From: Geothrix terrae
Lineage (GTDB): Bacteria > Acidobacteriota > Holophagae > Holophagales > Holophagaceae
Length of the DNA: 64,000 bases
Assembly: GCF_022808775.1 (NCBI RefSeq)
Contig: NZ_JAKZLA010000004.1
Coordinates: 310,001 to 374,000 of the forward strand
Direction: 5' to 3'
Both the position numbers and the translations under genes were made by a program. Below are positions 36,546 to 43,862 of this stretch, one piece after another. How positions within the stretch are numbered: the stretch's first letter is position 1; every line of letters starts with the position of its first letter. The notes under the pieces were generated by a model, which saw only the letters and a program-made list of their open reading frames with translations, was not told where the DNA came from and did no database searches.

Positions 36546-37526
36546 TCAGGCAAGGGGTGGTTGGATCGATTCTACCCACTCCCGGGGCGGAAGCGGAGCC
36601 GGGAGGGGGTGGCCCTCCTCCGGTCGGGTCTTGAAGCGGCGGTGCATCCAGAACCACCAGCGGGGGTCCTTGCGGATCTGGGCCTCGATGCGGGCGGTCA
36701 TGAGCTGGGTGGCCACCCAGGCATCCCTTGCCGCGTCTCCGGTGGCGGGCACGTGGAAGGCGGGCTCGAAGCGCACGGTGGTGGTGCCGTCGGGGTTGGG
36801 CCAGCTGAAGACCGGCAGCACCGGCAGGTCGTAGCGGGCGGCCAGGCTGCCCGCCGTGGAGAAGGTGGAGGCCCACTGGCCCAGGAACCGGACGAACACC
36901 CCGCTGGTGAGGGCGTCCTGGTCCAGCAGGAACCCCACGCCCCGCCCCGACTTGAGGGCCTTCAGCGTGTCGCGCATGGCGCCGTCCTTGAGGATCACCC
37001 GGTTGCCGAACCGGGTGCGGAAGGCCAGGGAGATGGGTTCCAGCAGGGGGTTGTCCAGCTCCCGCCCGATGGCGTCAATGGTACGACCGAGGCGGCTCTG
37101 GGCCAGGGCGACGGCCTCCCAGTTGCCGTAGTGGCCGGTCAGCTGGATGAAGCCTTTGCCCGCAGCCTGGACGGCATCGAAATGCTCCAATCCCTCGACC
37201 TTGATCCAGCGGTCCAATTCCTCGGGCGTGGCGTGGCGCAGGCGCAGGAGGCTCACGAACAGGCCGCCGAAGTGGCGGAAGCAGGCCAGGGAAAGGGCCC
37301 GGGTCTCGGCCTCGGACAGGTCGAGGTCCGCGAACCGCAGGTTCTCCCGGACGATGCGGCGGTGCCGGGGGTCCACCAGATAGAACAGCGTGCCCGCCCC
37401 CTCGCCCAGAGTCTGGACGGTGGTCATGGGCAGGCGGCCGAGGATCCCGTCCAGCAGGCGGAACAGCCCGTACTCCAGGCGGTGCCGGAGCTTGGGTCGG
37501 GGGGTCTGCGGGGGGGTGGGGGTCAA
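36546..37526 (-). CDS. LpxL/HtrB-like lauroyl acyltransferase family protein
   Basis: A 326-residue inner-membrane acyltransferase of the late lipid A acylation family. The active-site motif is HYGNWE (LTGHYGNWEAVALAQ), giving HX4E, with the second motif in KSGRGVGFLLDQDALTSG and RFLGQWASTFSTAGSLAARY. The start is TTG with AGGG upstream; no ATG fits the beginning of the conserved region. Bounded by intrinsic terminators on both sides. Substrate (lipid A or another lipid) cannot be fixed from sequence. Confidence 0.85.
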   Translation of the reverse strand: MTPTPPQTPRPKLRHRLEYGLFRLLDGILGRLPMTTVQTLGEGAGTLFYLVDPRHRRIVRENLRFADLDLSEAETRALSLACFRHFGGLFVSLLRLRHATPEELDRWIKVEGLEHFDAVQAAGKGFIQLTGHYGNWEAVALAQSRLGRTIDAIGRELDNPLLEPISLAFRTRFGNRVILKDGAMRDTLKALKSGRGVGFLLDQDALTSGVFVRFLGQWASTFSTAGSLAARYDLPVLPVFSWPNPDGTTTVRFEPAFHVPATGDAARDAWVATQLMTARIEAQIRKDPRWWFWMHRRFKTRPEEGHPLPAPLPPREWVESIQPPLA

Positions 37527-37535
37527 GTCGGCCCT

Positions 37536-37566
37536 AAAAAAAGGGGCGCCTCGGGTGACGAGGCGC
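37536..37566 (-). terminator. Rho-independent terminator after the GT9 gene
   Basis: On the minus strand GCGCCTCG-TCACC-CGAGGCGC is followed after CCC by seven T (37536-37542). It ends the arginine deiminase-GT9 transcript just before the LpxL-like gene starts. Confidence 0.88.
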
Positions 37567-37593
37567 GGAAATTCAGTCTAGCAGGAACCTCGC

Positions 37594-38712
37594 TCAGGAT
37601 TCCTTCATTAGCATTTCCAGCACTTCCATCACCCTCGCCGGAGAGATCCGGTGGGCGCTGGAGCCGTGGGTGGGGAAGCCGCCCGGGGCCGCCGGATCGC
37701 AGTCCACATCCGGCCCCCGCAGGGGCAGGGCCCGGGGCCCGATGGGGTTCACCCAGACCTCGGGGCTGGGCCCGAAGAGGGTGACCGTGGGCCTTCCCGT
37801 GGCGGCGGCCGTGTGGGCCAGGCCCGTGTCGATGGCCACGTTGCCCAGGGCCGCGGCCTGGATGGCGCAGGCTTCGGGGAGGGTGGTCTTCCCGGCCAGG
37901 TTCAGGGCCCCGGGGACGGCGCCCGCCAGGGCCTCGCCCAGGGGCACCTCGTCGGGTCCGCCCAGCAGCACCGGACGGAAGCCCTGCCCCTGGAGCAGGC
38001 GCATCAGCTCGGGCCAGGTGTGATCCTCGGGGAACCAGCGCTTGCCGAAGCCGCGGGTGCCGAAGGCCAGGGTGACGTAGGGCTCCCCGCCCCAGCCCTC
38101 GGCCTGCAGCTTGTCCGGCCCCTTGTGGCCGCCCAGCAGGGCCGGGGTCAGGGGCAGCCAGAGGGCCCGGCCGTCGCCCGTGAGGGCCTCCAGCAGAGGC
38201 TGGATGCGGGTGGCGATGTGGAGGGGCAGGTTCCGGTAGCGGATGCTGTGGTGGTACAGCAGGCGCAGGTGGTTGTCGGCGATGCCGGCCCGGAGGGGCA
38301 CCCGGCTCAGCCAGGCGGCAAAGGGCAGGCGGGCGCTCTGGGAGAGGTTCAGGAAGGCCGCGGGCGGACGCTTGCGCCAGCCCCGCACCAGGGCCCAGGG
38401 GTCGGGCTTGGCCGCCCCGCCGCCCTCGATGTGGGCCTCGGCGATGAAGGTGGGATCGGCCTCGGAGAGCAGGGCGGCTCCGATGTGGTGGCCCACCGCG
38501 ATCCAGCGGAGCTGCACGCCCCGCTCCGCCGCCACGGCATTCCAATGGTGCTGGAGGGTGCCCAGGAAGGGCAGCGTCATCACCACGTCGCCCAGCTGGC
38601 GCGGGAAGCGGATCCACACCTCCGGGGCCGCGCCTCCGGCCAGGGCCCGGTCGAAGTGGGTCAGGGCCGGGTGGCGGCCGGCGCTCAGGTCGCCTCCGCG
38701 ACCGGCGCTCAC
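37594..38712 (-). CDS. Glycosyltransferase family 9 (ADP-heptose:LPS heptosyltransferase-like)
   Basis: A 372-residue GT-B enzyme that should add heptose or a related sugar to the LPS inner core. The N-terminal signature is WIRFPRQLGDVVMTLPFLGTLQ. The donor-binding half has LAFGTRGFGKRWFPEDHTWPEL, VLLGGPDEV, the family hallmark GNVAIDTGLAHTAAATGRPTVTLFGPSPEVW. The GTG start shares four bases with the stop of the upstream arginine deiminase gene. An intrinsic terminator follows. It could be WaaF-like or WaaC-like. Confidence 0.88.
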   Translation of the reverse strand: MSAGRGGDLSAGRHPALTHFDRALAGGAAPEVWIRFPRQLGDVVMTLPFLGTLQHHWNAVAAERGVQLRWIAVGHHIGAALLSEADPTFIAEAHIEGGGAAKPDPWALVRGWRKRPPAAFLNLSQSARLPFAAWLSRVPLRAGIADNHLRLLYHHSIRYRNLPLHIATRIQPLLEALTGDGRALWLPLTPALLGGHKGPDKLQAEGWGGEPYVTLAFGTRGFGKRWFPEDHTWPELMRLLQGQGFRPVLLGGPDEVPLGEALAGAVPGALNLAGKTTLPEACAIQAAALGNVAIDTGLAHTAAATGRPTVTLFGPSPEVWVNPIGPRALPLRGPDVDCDPAAPGGFPTHGSSAHRISPARVMEVLEMLMKES

Positions 38713-40019
38713 GCGCCCTCCCGAGAGAGTGGCATGGTCATGCAGCGCGGCCCGCCCCGGGCGCGGCTCAGCTCGCTGGCCTCGATCTGCACCAGGTACT
38801 TCCCTCCGTCCAGCAGGTCCAGGGCGGGATCCGCCAGGACCTCCTTGGCGTTCAGCACCTTGTAGCCGGCCCGGTCGAGCGCCTCGGCGGTGGCCAGGTT
38901 GCGGCCGTAGCTGGTGATGACGCCCGGCGCCAGGCAGAAGGCGTTGGCGCCGTCGGTCCACTGCTCCCGCTGCTGGAGGATGAAGTCGTTCCCGCCGCAG
39001 AAGATGGGCCTCAGGTCGATGCCCACGCCCCTCAGCGCCTTCAGCAGGCTCGGGTGGGTGCTCATGCGCAGCTCGGGGTGCCGCAGGTCGATGCTGGTGA
39101 CGTTCAGCAGCTCCCGGCTGCCCTCCACGAAATAGGGCGGGTAGAGCAGGCACTCACCCTCGCTGGTGCGGGTGAAGATGGTGTCCAGGTGCATGGCGCT
39201 GCGCTTCTTGGGCATGAGCACCATGAGCAGGTGGTCGAAGCTGCTGTCGTCCTCGGCGCGATGGTCGCGGAGGCTCTCGGCCAGGAGCTGGATGGCGTCC
39301 GCCTGGGTGCGCTCGGAGCAGCCCACCACCAGGACCTTGCGGCTGAGCACGAGGATGTCGCCGCCCTCCAGGCTCACGGGAGCCTTGATCTCGCCGCGGA
39401 TGAGGGGCGTCACCTGGTCGAACCACTTGTCGTGCTCCGTGTGGTGCCGGAGCCGCGGGTGGTGCCGGAAGACGTAGCTGAGAATGAGAGGCTCGCGTTC
39501 CCGGGCCCAGGTGGCCATGGAGTTCACGCTGTAGCCGTCGCCGATGACCGAGGCCGGGTCGCGCATGAACAGCAGGTTCGGGATGGGCCGCACCCGGTAG
39601 TCGAACTCCTCTTCCCAGTGGGTGTGGGCGGGCATGTCGTCCCAGGGCAGGCCGCCGATGACACTGCGGGCCACGTCCGCCGGGGTCATGTCCCGCAGCA
39701 GGTTGCAGGTGTCGTCCGGCAGACCCACCAGGCGCCGCAGATCCTCGACGAAGGCCAGCTTCACCCCTTCGTCCTGGAGGGCCTCGATGAAGAGGTCCTG
39801 GATGTCCAGCACCTCGTCGGCCACCCGGGCCAGCACTCGGCGGAACTGGGCATGCTCCTGCCGGGCGAGGTCACCGTAGAGGATGTCGTCGAAGAGGAGC
39901 TTCTCCATCATCCCGGGCACCATCAGGTCCACTTCCGGGCCGGGGTTGTGGACCACCACCTGCCGGAGGCGGGCGGTCTCGGAGAACACGGAAAGCTGGA
40001 TCGGCTGAATGGGCTGCAT
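38709..40019 (-). CDS. arcA: Arginine deiminase
   Basis: A 436-residue amidinotransferase-fold enzyme hydrolysing arginine to citrulline and ammonia. The substrate motifs are present: MRDPASVIGDG, HTHWEEEFDYR, LEGGDILVLSRKVLVVGCSERT, MHLDTIFTRTSEGECLLYPP, and the nucleophile Cys426 in RGGPRCMTMPLSR. The ATG giving MQPIQPIQ has AAGGA five bases upstream. The usual partners arcB, arcC and arcD are not next to it; instead it is overlapped by a glycosyltransferase gene. It may feed arginine catabolism elsewhere on the chromosome. Confidence 0.92.
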   Translation of the reverse strand: MQPIQPIQLSVFSETARLRQVVVHNPGPEVDLMVPGMMEKLLFDDILYGDLARQEHAQFRRVLARVADEVLDIQDLFIEALQDEGVKLAFVEDLRRLVGLPDDTCNLLRDMTPADVARSVIGGLPWDDMPAHTHWEEEFDYRVRPIPNLLFMRDPASVIGDGYSVNSMATWAREREPLILSYVFRHHPRLRHHTEHDKWFDQVTPLIRGEIKAPVSLEGGDILVLSRKVLVVGCSERTQADAIQLLAESLRDHRAEDDSSFDHLLMVLMPKKRSAMHLDTIFTRTSEGECLLYPPYFVEGSRELLNVTSIDLRHPELRMSTHPSLLKALRGVGIDLRPIFCGGNDFILQQREQWTDGANAFCLAPGVITSYGRNLATAEALDRAGYKVLNAKEVLADPALDLLDGGKYLVQIEASELSRARGGPRCMTMPLSREGA

Positions 40020-40107
40020 GGGGGTCCTTGGGGGGGCCGGAACCCCGCAGCGTAGCATGGAAGCCTTGTGACTTCTGCATCTGCGTTCTTCAGTTGACCC
40101 ACGGGTT

Positions 40108-40136
40108 TGGTATACTTTACTGATTTAGTCAGATAT
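40108..40136 (+). promoter_or_regulatory. Extended -10 promoter of the peroxiredoxin gene with an IscR-like (Rrf2) operator
   Basis: TGG-TATACT (40108-40116) is an extended -10 element without a good -35. Overlapping it, 40112-40136 reads on the minus strand as half-sites ATATCTGACT and AGTAAAGTAT around an AAATC centre. This agrees with the IscR type-1 consensus ATASYYGACT...YAGTCRRSTAT, as I recall it, at 23 of 25 positions. A repressor of the Rrf2 family bound here would cover the -10, linking expression to iron-sulfur or redox state. No regulator gene of that family is in the window. Confidence 0.55.
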
Positions 40137-40216
40137 TTTCCTTGAACCCCGGGGAGGCTGGTCCTAGCCTGATTATTCCCAACGAAACCCGGGGCAAGAC
40201 CCCTTCTGGAGGCTTC

Positions 40217-40798
40217 ATGGCCGCGTTCGTCACCCAGCCCGCACCCGATTTCAAGGCCGATGCCCTGGTCAACGGCGAGTTCAAGCAGATCTCGCTGTCC
40301 GACTACAAGGGCAAGAAGGTCGTCCTCTTCTTCTACCCCCTCGACTTCACCTTCGTCTGCCCCACGGAGATCCTGGCCTTCGCCGACGCCCTCAAGGAGT
40401 TCGAGGCCCGCAACACCCAGGTCATCGGCGTGAGCGTGGACTCCAAGTTCAGCCACCACGCCTGGGTCAACACCCCCCGCAAGGAGGGCGGCATCCAGGG
40501 CGTGACCTTCCCCCTGGTGTCCGACCTGAACAAGACCATCGCCCAGGACTACAACGTGCTGCTGCCCGCCGGCATCGCCCTGCGCGGCCTGTTCATCGTG
40601 AACAAGGAGGGCATCCTCAAGCACATCACCGTGAACCACAACGACCTGGGCCGCAGCGTGGAGGAGGTCCTCCGTCTCCTCGACGCCATCGACTTCACCG
40701 AAGAGCACGGCGAAGTCTGCCCCGCCAACTGGCACAAGGGCGAGAAGGCCATGAAACCGACCTTCGATGGGCTCAAGGCCTACGCTGCCACTAAGTAG
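40217..40798 (+). CDS. Typical 2-Cys peroxiredoxin (AhpC/TSA family)
   Basis: A 193-residue peroxidase that reduces hydrogen peroxide and organic hydroperoxides. The peroxidatic Cys48 is in FYPLDFTFVCPTEILAF and the resolving Cys168 in GEVCPANWHKG, so it works as a homodimer with an intersubunit disulfide, reduced by thioredoxin or AhpF/AhpD-like partners. The ATG after TGGAGGCTTC begins MAAFVTQPAPDF, the normal family N-terminus. The ~95-base leader includes the IscR-like site at its 5' end. A hairpin follows the stop, and beyond it lies a second copy of the gene's tail. Confidence 0.96.
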   Translation: MAAFVTQPAPDFKADALVNGEFKQISLSDYKGKKVVLFFYPLDFTFVCPTEILAFADALKEFEARNTQVIGVSVDSKFSHHAWVNTPRKEGGIQGVTFPLVSDLNKTIAQDYNVLLPAGIALRGLFIVNKEGILKHITVNHNDLGRSVEEVLRLLDAIDFTEEHGEVCPANWHKGEKAMKPTFDGLKAYAATK

Positions 40799-40818
40799 AC
40801 AGGCAGAGCACGCACGAA

Positions 40819-40840
40819 GCGGGCGCCGAAAGGCGCCCGC
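40819..40840 (+). terminator. Hairpin terminator of the peroxiredoxin gene
   Basis: GCGGGCGCC-GAAA-GGCGCCCGC is a perfect 9-bp stem capped by a GNRA tetraloop, 20 bases after the stop codon. There is no T-tract. It corresponds in position to the longer hairpin at 41028-41061 in the second copy of this 3' region. Confidence 0.6.
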
Positions 40841-40968
40841 GGCGCGTACGCAGAGGCGGAATGGCCGAAGGCCATGACCATCCGACCGTAGCGAAGCGGA
40901 GGGAGGATAGGGCCGCATCGGCGCAGCCGATGGCGGGGGCGGAGCCCCGAGGACCGGAGGCCCGAGCC
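40841..40968. repeat. REP/BIME-like mosaic between the two peroxiredoxin tails
   Basis: This 128-bp block contains no credible gene. It is packed with short palindromes: ATGGCC-GAA-GGCCAT, CATCGGC-GCA-GCCGATG and GGGGC-GGA-GCCCC, joined by AGCGAAGCGGAGGGAGG-like sequence. This is the pattern of clustered extragenic palindromes. It separates the intact peroxiredoxin 3' end from a second, diverged copy of that 3' end. Confidence 0.6.
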
Positions 40969-41013
40969 AAGCCGACCTTCGACGGGCTGAAGGCCTACGC
41001 CTCCGCCAAGTAG
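40969..41013 (+). pseudogene. Remnant C-terminus of a second peroxiredoxin gene
   Basis: Codons here read KPTFDGLKAYASAK-stop, against KPTFDGLKAYAATK-stop at the end of the intact gene. The similarity continues 29 bases past the stop into the hairpin, 62 of 74 bases in all (40754-40827 versus 40969-41042) without gaps. Most coding differences are synonymous, so the copy seems to have diverged while still under protein-level selection. Nothing upstream in its frame encodes the rest of a peroxiredoxin. Confidence 0.7.
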
Positions 41014-41027
41014 GACGGCAGAGCATG

Positions 41028-41061
41028 CACGAAGGGGGCGCCTTGCGGCGCCCCCTTCGTG
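41028..41061 (+). terminator. Strong hairpin, terminator of the lost peroxiredoxin copy
   Basis: CACGAAGGGGGCGCC-TTGC-GGCGCCCCCTTCGTG is a perfect 15-bp stem with a 4-base loop. It resembles the serC terminator (CACAAAAGGGGCGCC arms), which suggests a common terminator design in this genome. It also faces the end of the convergent small-protein operon and could serve both strands. Confidence 0.65.
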
Positions 41062-41120
41062 TACCCCGTGCCAGGATGGCCCCCGACGTCTGGCCGCTGA
41101 CCTGCACTTAAACCTGAGGT

Positions 41121-41306
41121 TCAAGGGTGAATCGGTCTGTGGCCCTCGGCTCCCTGGAACGGGGCGGGTCCCGCCGACAGATTCAATCGCGTGGCCGTTC
41201 CCTGGGGATCTTCCCGCCTGGCTTTCGCCCGCCGGGAGACGGCCTGCACGACAAAGTCCGTGCCGACGAAGGCGAGGATCAGGAACAGGACGAGCAGCAT
41301 GGTCAT
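41121..41306 (-). CDS. Single-span microprotein, last gene of the orphan redox operon
   Basis: A 61-residue protein with one N-terminal span (TMLLVLFLILAFVGTDFVVQAV) followed directly by a basic stretch (SRRAKARRED), so the C-terminus should be cytoplasmic. GGAGG lies six bases before the ATG, supporting translation. I do not recognise it. It follows the 52-residue microprotein by 15 bp on the same strand as the NrfD-like and ferredoxin genes. By analogy with CcoQ or CydX it may be an accessory subunit, but that is inference. Confidence 0.6.
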   Translation of the reverse strand: MTMLLVLFLILAFVGTDFVVQAVSRRAKARREDPQGTATRLNLSAGPAPFQGAEGHRPIHP

Positions 41307-41321
41307 GGCTGGCCTCCGGAT

Positions 41322-41480
41322 CTAGTGTTTGCGGTGTGATTCCCTGCGCTGAAGGACGAACTCACGGATCGCCTCGCCGCAGATCCAGGCGATCAGCACG
41401 AAGGCTGCGATTCCGAGCGCGCTGTTCGTGATGTTCAACATGAGCGTTTCTGGGTTCTTCCAATTGGCCAAATCGAACAT
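41322..41480 (-). CDS. Single-span microprotein next to the NrfD-like subunit
   Basis: A 52-residue protein, MFDLANWKNPET followed by a span (LNITNSALGIAAFVLIAWICGEAI) and a basic tail (REFVLQRRESHRKH), an N-out/C-in type. A near-perfect CAGGAGG seven bases before the ATG marks it as a real, well-translated gene. It lies 39 bp after the NrfD-like gene. Unrecognised; it could stabilise the membrane complex or contribute a quinone-site helix. An earlier in-frame start 39 bases upstream has no ribosome-binding site. Confidence 0.65.
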   Translation of the reverse strand: MFDLANWKNPETLMLNITNSALGIAAFVLIAWICGEAIREFVLQRRESHRKH

Positions 41481-41519
41481 GTAGACCTCCTGTAGGACAT
41501 TCACTGAGGGGAACTCCAC

Positions 41520-42722
41520 TCACCGGGACTCCAGGTCCCCGCCTTCACGGGAGATGAAGATGGGTTCCGGCCGCCCGGTCACGACCTCCTTTCGAGGGCG
41601 TGGGCCGGCCACCATGGGCTCGAAGATCGGCAGGTGCTTGACGATGAAGGAGAAGGCACTGAACCCGATCGCCGTGATGCCGAGCGTGATGAACACCTCG
41701 ATCAGGGACGGGAAGTAGGTCTGCGCGGGGTAGTGCTCCAGCCCGGTGATCGCGGTATTCATCCGGTTGAAGGCGAACCCGACCACCACCAGCAGGGTCG
41801 CGGCATACAGCCCCCGCCGCGAGGTCCGGACCCTTTCCATCAGCAGCATCGCGAACGGGATGACGAAGCCGATCAGCAGCTCCGCGTAGAACGCGAGGCT
41901 GTAATAGGTGAGGGCCGTCAACTCGCGCAACGCCCCCCTGGTCAGAAGATCCTGGACCCGGACGACGACGTACACGGCCAGCGCGACGGCGATGATCTTG
42001 GCCAAGTTGGCGCGGAGCGGCGTGGGAAGGAGGTCGCGCCCTCCGCGGGCGAAGATCAGGGATTCGAGGATGACCATCGAGATCCCCGACGCGATGCAGG
42101 AGATGAAGAAGAGGACTGGCAGCAGCGGCGTGTACCAGAGCGCGTGCAAGCGGTTCGGGACGATCAGGTACAGCGAGCCGAACGAGGACTGGTGCAGGGT
42201 GGACAGCAGCACTCCGAAGATCATGAGCGGCAGCGAGATGGCGTGAATCCACTTGATCGGCGAAACGATATTCAATTTTTCGAGGACGATCGGAGCGAAC
42301 TCCAGGGAGAGGACCGTGGTGTACAACATGAGACACCAGCTGATCTCGCACATCACCGAGTGCGGATTCCACATGACCAGGGGATGCCAGAAATGGTCCG
42401 GGCGGCCGAGGTCGATGATGAGAACCAGCACCACCAGCAGGTACCCGATGAAGGCCGTCAGGATCGCGGGTCGCACGATGGGCTCGTACTCCTTGGCGTG
42501 GAACAGGTTGACAGCAGCCACGATGGTGAAGCCCGAGGCGGCGAGTCCGATCCCGAGGAAGTCGAAGCCGATCCAGAGCCCCCACGGGAACTCATCGCTT
42601 AGGTTCGTGGTGGCGCCGAGTCCGTAGTTGAACCGGGCGAAGGCCGCCATGGCCCCGGCCAGGATCAGGGTGGTGGCGATGGGGTGCCATCCGGTGATAC
42701 GTGGCAGACCTGGGATCTTCAT
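41520..42722 (-). CDS. NrfD/HybB-family integral membrane quinone oxidoreductase subunit
   Basis: A 400-residue protein with about ten spans, of the HybB type. It begins GWHPIATTLILAGAMAAFARFNYGLGATTNLSDEFPWGLWIGFDFLGIGLAASGFTIVAAV, containing the Gly/Phe-rich region conserved near the quinone site. Later segments include LIIDLGRPDHFWHPLVMWNPHSVMCEISWCLMLY with the family's RPD motif and YAELLIGFVIPFAMLL. It has no heme ligands of its own. It overlaps the ferredoxin gene upstream by 4 bp (ATGA), so they form a complex. HybB normally moves electrons between hydrogenase and menaquinone, but no hydrogenase is here. Confidence 0.9.
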   Translation of the reverse strand: MKIPGLPRITGWHPIATTLILAGAMAAFARFNYGLGATTNLSDEFPWGLWIGFDFLGIGLAASGFTIVAAVNLFHAKEYEPIVRPAILTAFIGYLLVVLVLIIDLGRPDHFWHPLVMWNPHSVMCEISWCLMLYTTVLSLEFAPIVLEKLNIVSPIKWIHAISLPLMIFGVLLSTLHQSSFGSLYLIVPNRLHALWYTPLLPVLFFISCIASGISMVILESLIFARGGRDLLPTPLRANLAKIIAVALAVYVVVRVQDLLTRGALRELTALTYYSLAFYAELLIGFVIPFAMLLMERVRTSRRGLYAATLLVVVGFAFNRMNTAITGLEHYPAQTYFPSLIEVFITLGITAIGFSAFSFIVKHLPIFEPMVAGPRPRKEVVTGRPEPIFISREGGDLESR

Positions 42723-43492
42723 GGCTTATCCTCGGGCGGGCGGGTCGGGTCCTTCTTCTGGGAGGCCTCGAAGGCCTGGACTTTGGCGCGTCGGTTGGTG
42801 ATCCACCAGACACCGCCGAGCAGGACCCCTCCCACGGAAAGCACATTGGGAACCTTGGAAAGGGCGCTCATGGTCAACATGGGCATGGGCGTCTTCCCCA
42901 TCCGGGAATCGAAGCCCAGTTGCTCGAACGGAACCGGGCTTAGGTAGAACATGGATGTGCCGCCAACATCATCCTTCCCGTAGATCCTGTGAACGAACTT
43001 GGCCGGCTCGGCGTTGATCCGGCGGGCCGCCTCGACCAGCAGTTCCTCGCGGTCGCCGAACTGGGTCGCCCCGGTGGGGCAGGCTTCGGCGCAGGCGGGC
43101 TGAAGCCCCCTGGCCAGCCTGGACGCGCAGAACTTGCACTTCTGAATGCGAGGCTTGGTGCTGCTCCATTCGTATTTCGGGACGTGGAAGGGGCAGGCCT
43201 GCAGGCAATAACGGCAACCGATGCATTTCTCGGCATCGTAAGCCACGGGGCCGGCTTCCGTCTTGCTGAGAGCGCCCACGGGGCAGACGGACACGCACGT
43301 GGGCACATCGCAGTGCTGGCACATGCGGCGCACGTACAGGTCGTTGTACTTGTCCAGAGCCGTGTAGGCGGTCAAGGACAGGTACTTTTCTTCGCCAGGG
43401 GGAAGCCGGTTCTCTTCCTTGCAGGCGCCCTGGCAGGCGTTGCACCCGACACATAGGGTCAGGTCAATTAGCATGGCTTTCTTCTGACTCAT
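42719..43492 (-). CDS. Four-cluster [4Fe-4S] ferredoxin subunit with C-terminal membrane anchor (HybA-like)
   Basis: A 257-residue electron-transfer subunit. Four cysteine sets are visible: CVGCNACQGAC (residues 14-24), CQHCDVPTCVSVC, CIGCRYCLQAC and CKFC...CAEAC. A span near the C-terminus (VPNVLSVGGVLLGGVWWITNRR) anchors it, as in HybA. Unlike HybA, it has no Tat signal: the first cysteine is only 14 residues from the start, so the protein probably faces the cytoplasm. It would pass electrons between a soluble partner and the NrfD-like subunit. The catalytic partner is not in the window. A sigma-54-like promoter lies about 80 bp upstream. Confidence 0.9.
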   Translation of the reverse strand: MSQKKAMLIDLTLCVGCNACQGACKEENRLPPGEEKYLSLTAYTALDKYNDLYVRRMCQHCDVPTCVSVCPVGALSKTEAGPVAYDAEKCIGCRYCLQACPFHVPKYEWSSTKPRIQKCKFCASRLARGLQPACAEACPTGATQFGDREELLVEAARRINAEPAKFVHRIYGKDDVGGTSMFYLSPVPFEQLGFDSRMGKTPMPMLTMSALSKVPNVLSVGGVLLGGVWWITNRRAKVQAFEASQKKDPTRPPEDKP

Positions 43493-43862
43493 GGTCTCAG
43501 CCCATCCATCAGGATGAAAAATTTTTTATTTCTTGATTCCATAGGATATTGGCCACATTCCCACTGGCTATAGTCAAGTCCCATGCCAGAGCGGAGGAAC
43601 GATCGCGCATTATTCATCTGTTTTAATGATTAACCTTAAATTACGGATGTCATCCAACTCAGACCCAGGCCGTGCCCCACCCGCCACGCCAGGACGCGGA
43701 ACCGTCAAATGCGACGGATGCAGGCTTGGATTGGGACTTGATGGGTCCTTGAACAGTTCGTAAAGACTCGATGTGGAATTTCGGGATTCGCGGGATTGCG
43801 AAGGGAAAAGTCCTACATTGATTGATGACCGGTTGGTATTTAACAAATTGTCGGGGGCTGTA
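43493..43862. other. Long divergent regulatory region between redox operon and sigma-54 activator
   Basis: This 370-bp gap contains no credible gene. It is AT-richer than its surroundings near both ends (a run of T/A around 43517-43532, and TTTTAATGATTAACC around 43621) and holds the sigma-54-like promoter of the ferredoxin gene. Activator sites would be expected between about 43600 and 43750, but I find no convincing repeated motif there. Confidence 0.6.
43573..43588 (-). promoter_or_regulatory. Sigma-54-like promoter of the FeS/NrfD operon
   Basis: On the minus strand TGGCATG-GGAC-TTGAC keeps GG at -24 and TTG before -12, but the -12 dinucleotide is GA rather than GC. It lies about 80 bp before the ferredoxin start codon. 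The same 11 fixed bases occur at 45649-45664. The adjacent, divergent gene encodes a complete sigma-54 activator, which strengthens the call. Confidence 0.55.

Noticed and set aside
40841-40968. Insertion sequence between the duplicated peroxiredoxin tails
   Set aside because: Too short and without a transposase or flanking target duplication; the duplicated tail is diverged, so it is not a fresh target-site repeat.
41028-41061. tRNA or structured ncRNA around the strong hairpin
   Set aside because: A single perfect stem without cloverleaf arms or a conserved core; a terminator explains it better.
43610-43846. 78-codon minus-strand frame in the divergent gap
   Set aside because: No ribosome-binding site, Ser/Pro-rich composition and overlap with the regulatory region; it is not a convincing gene.
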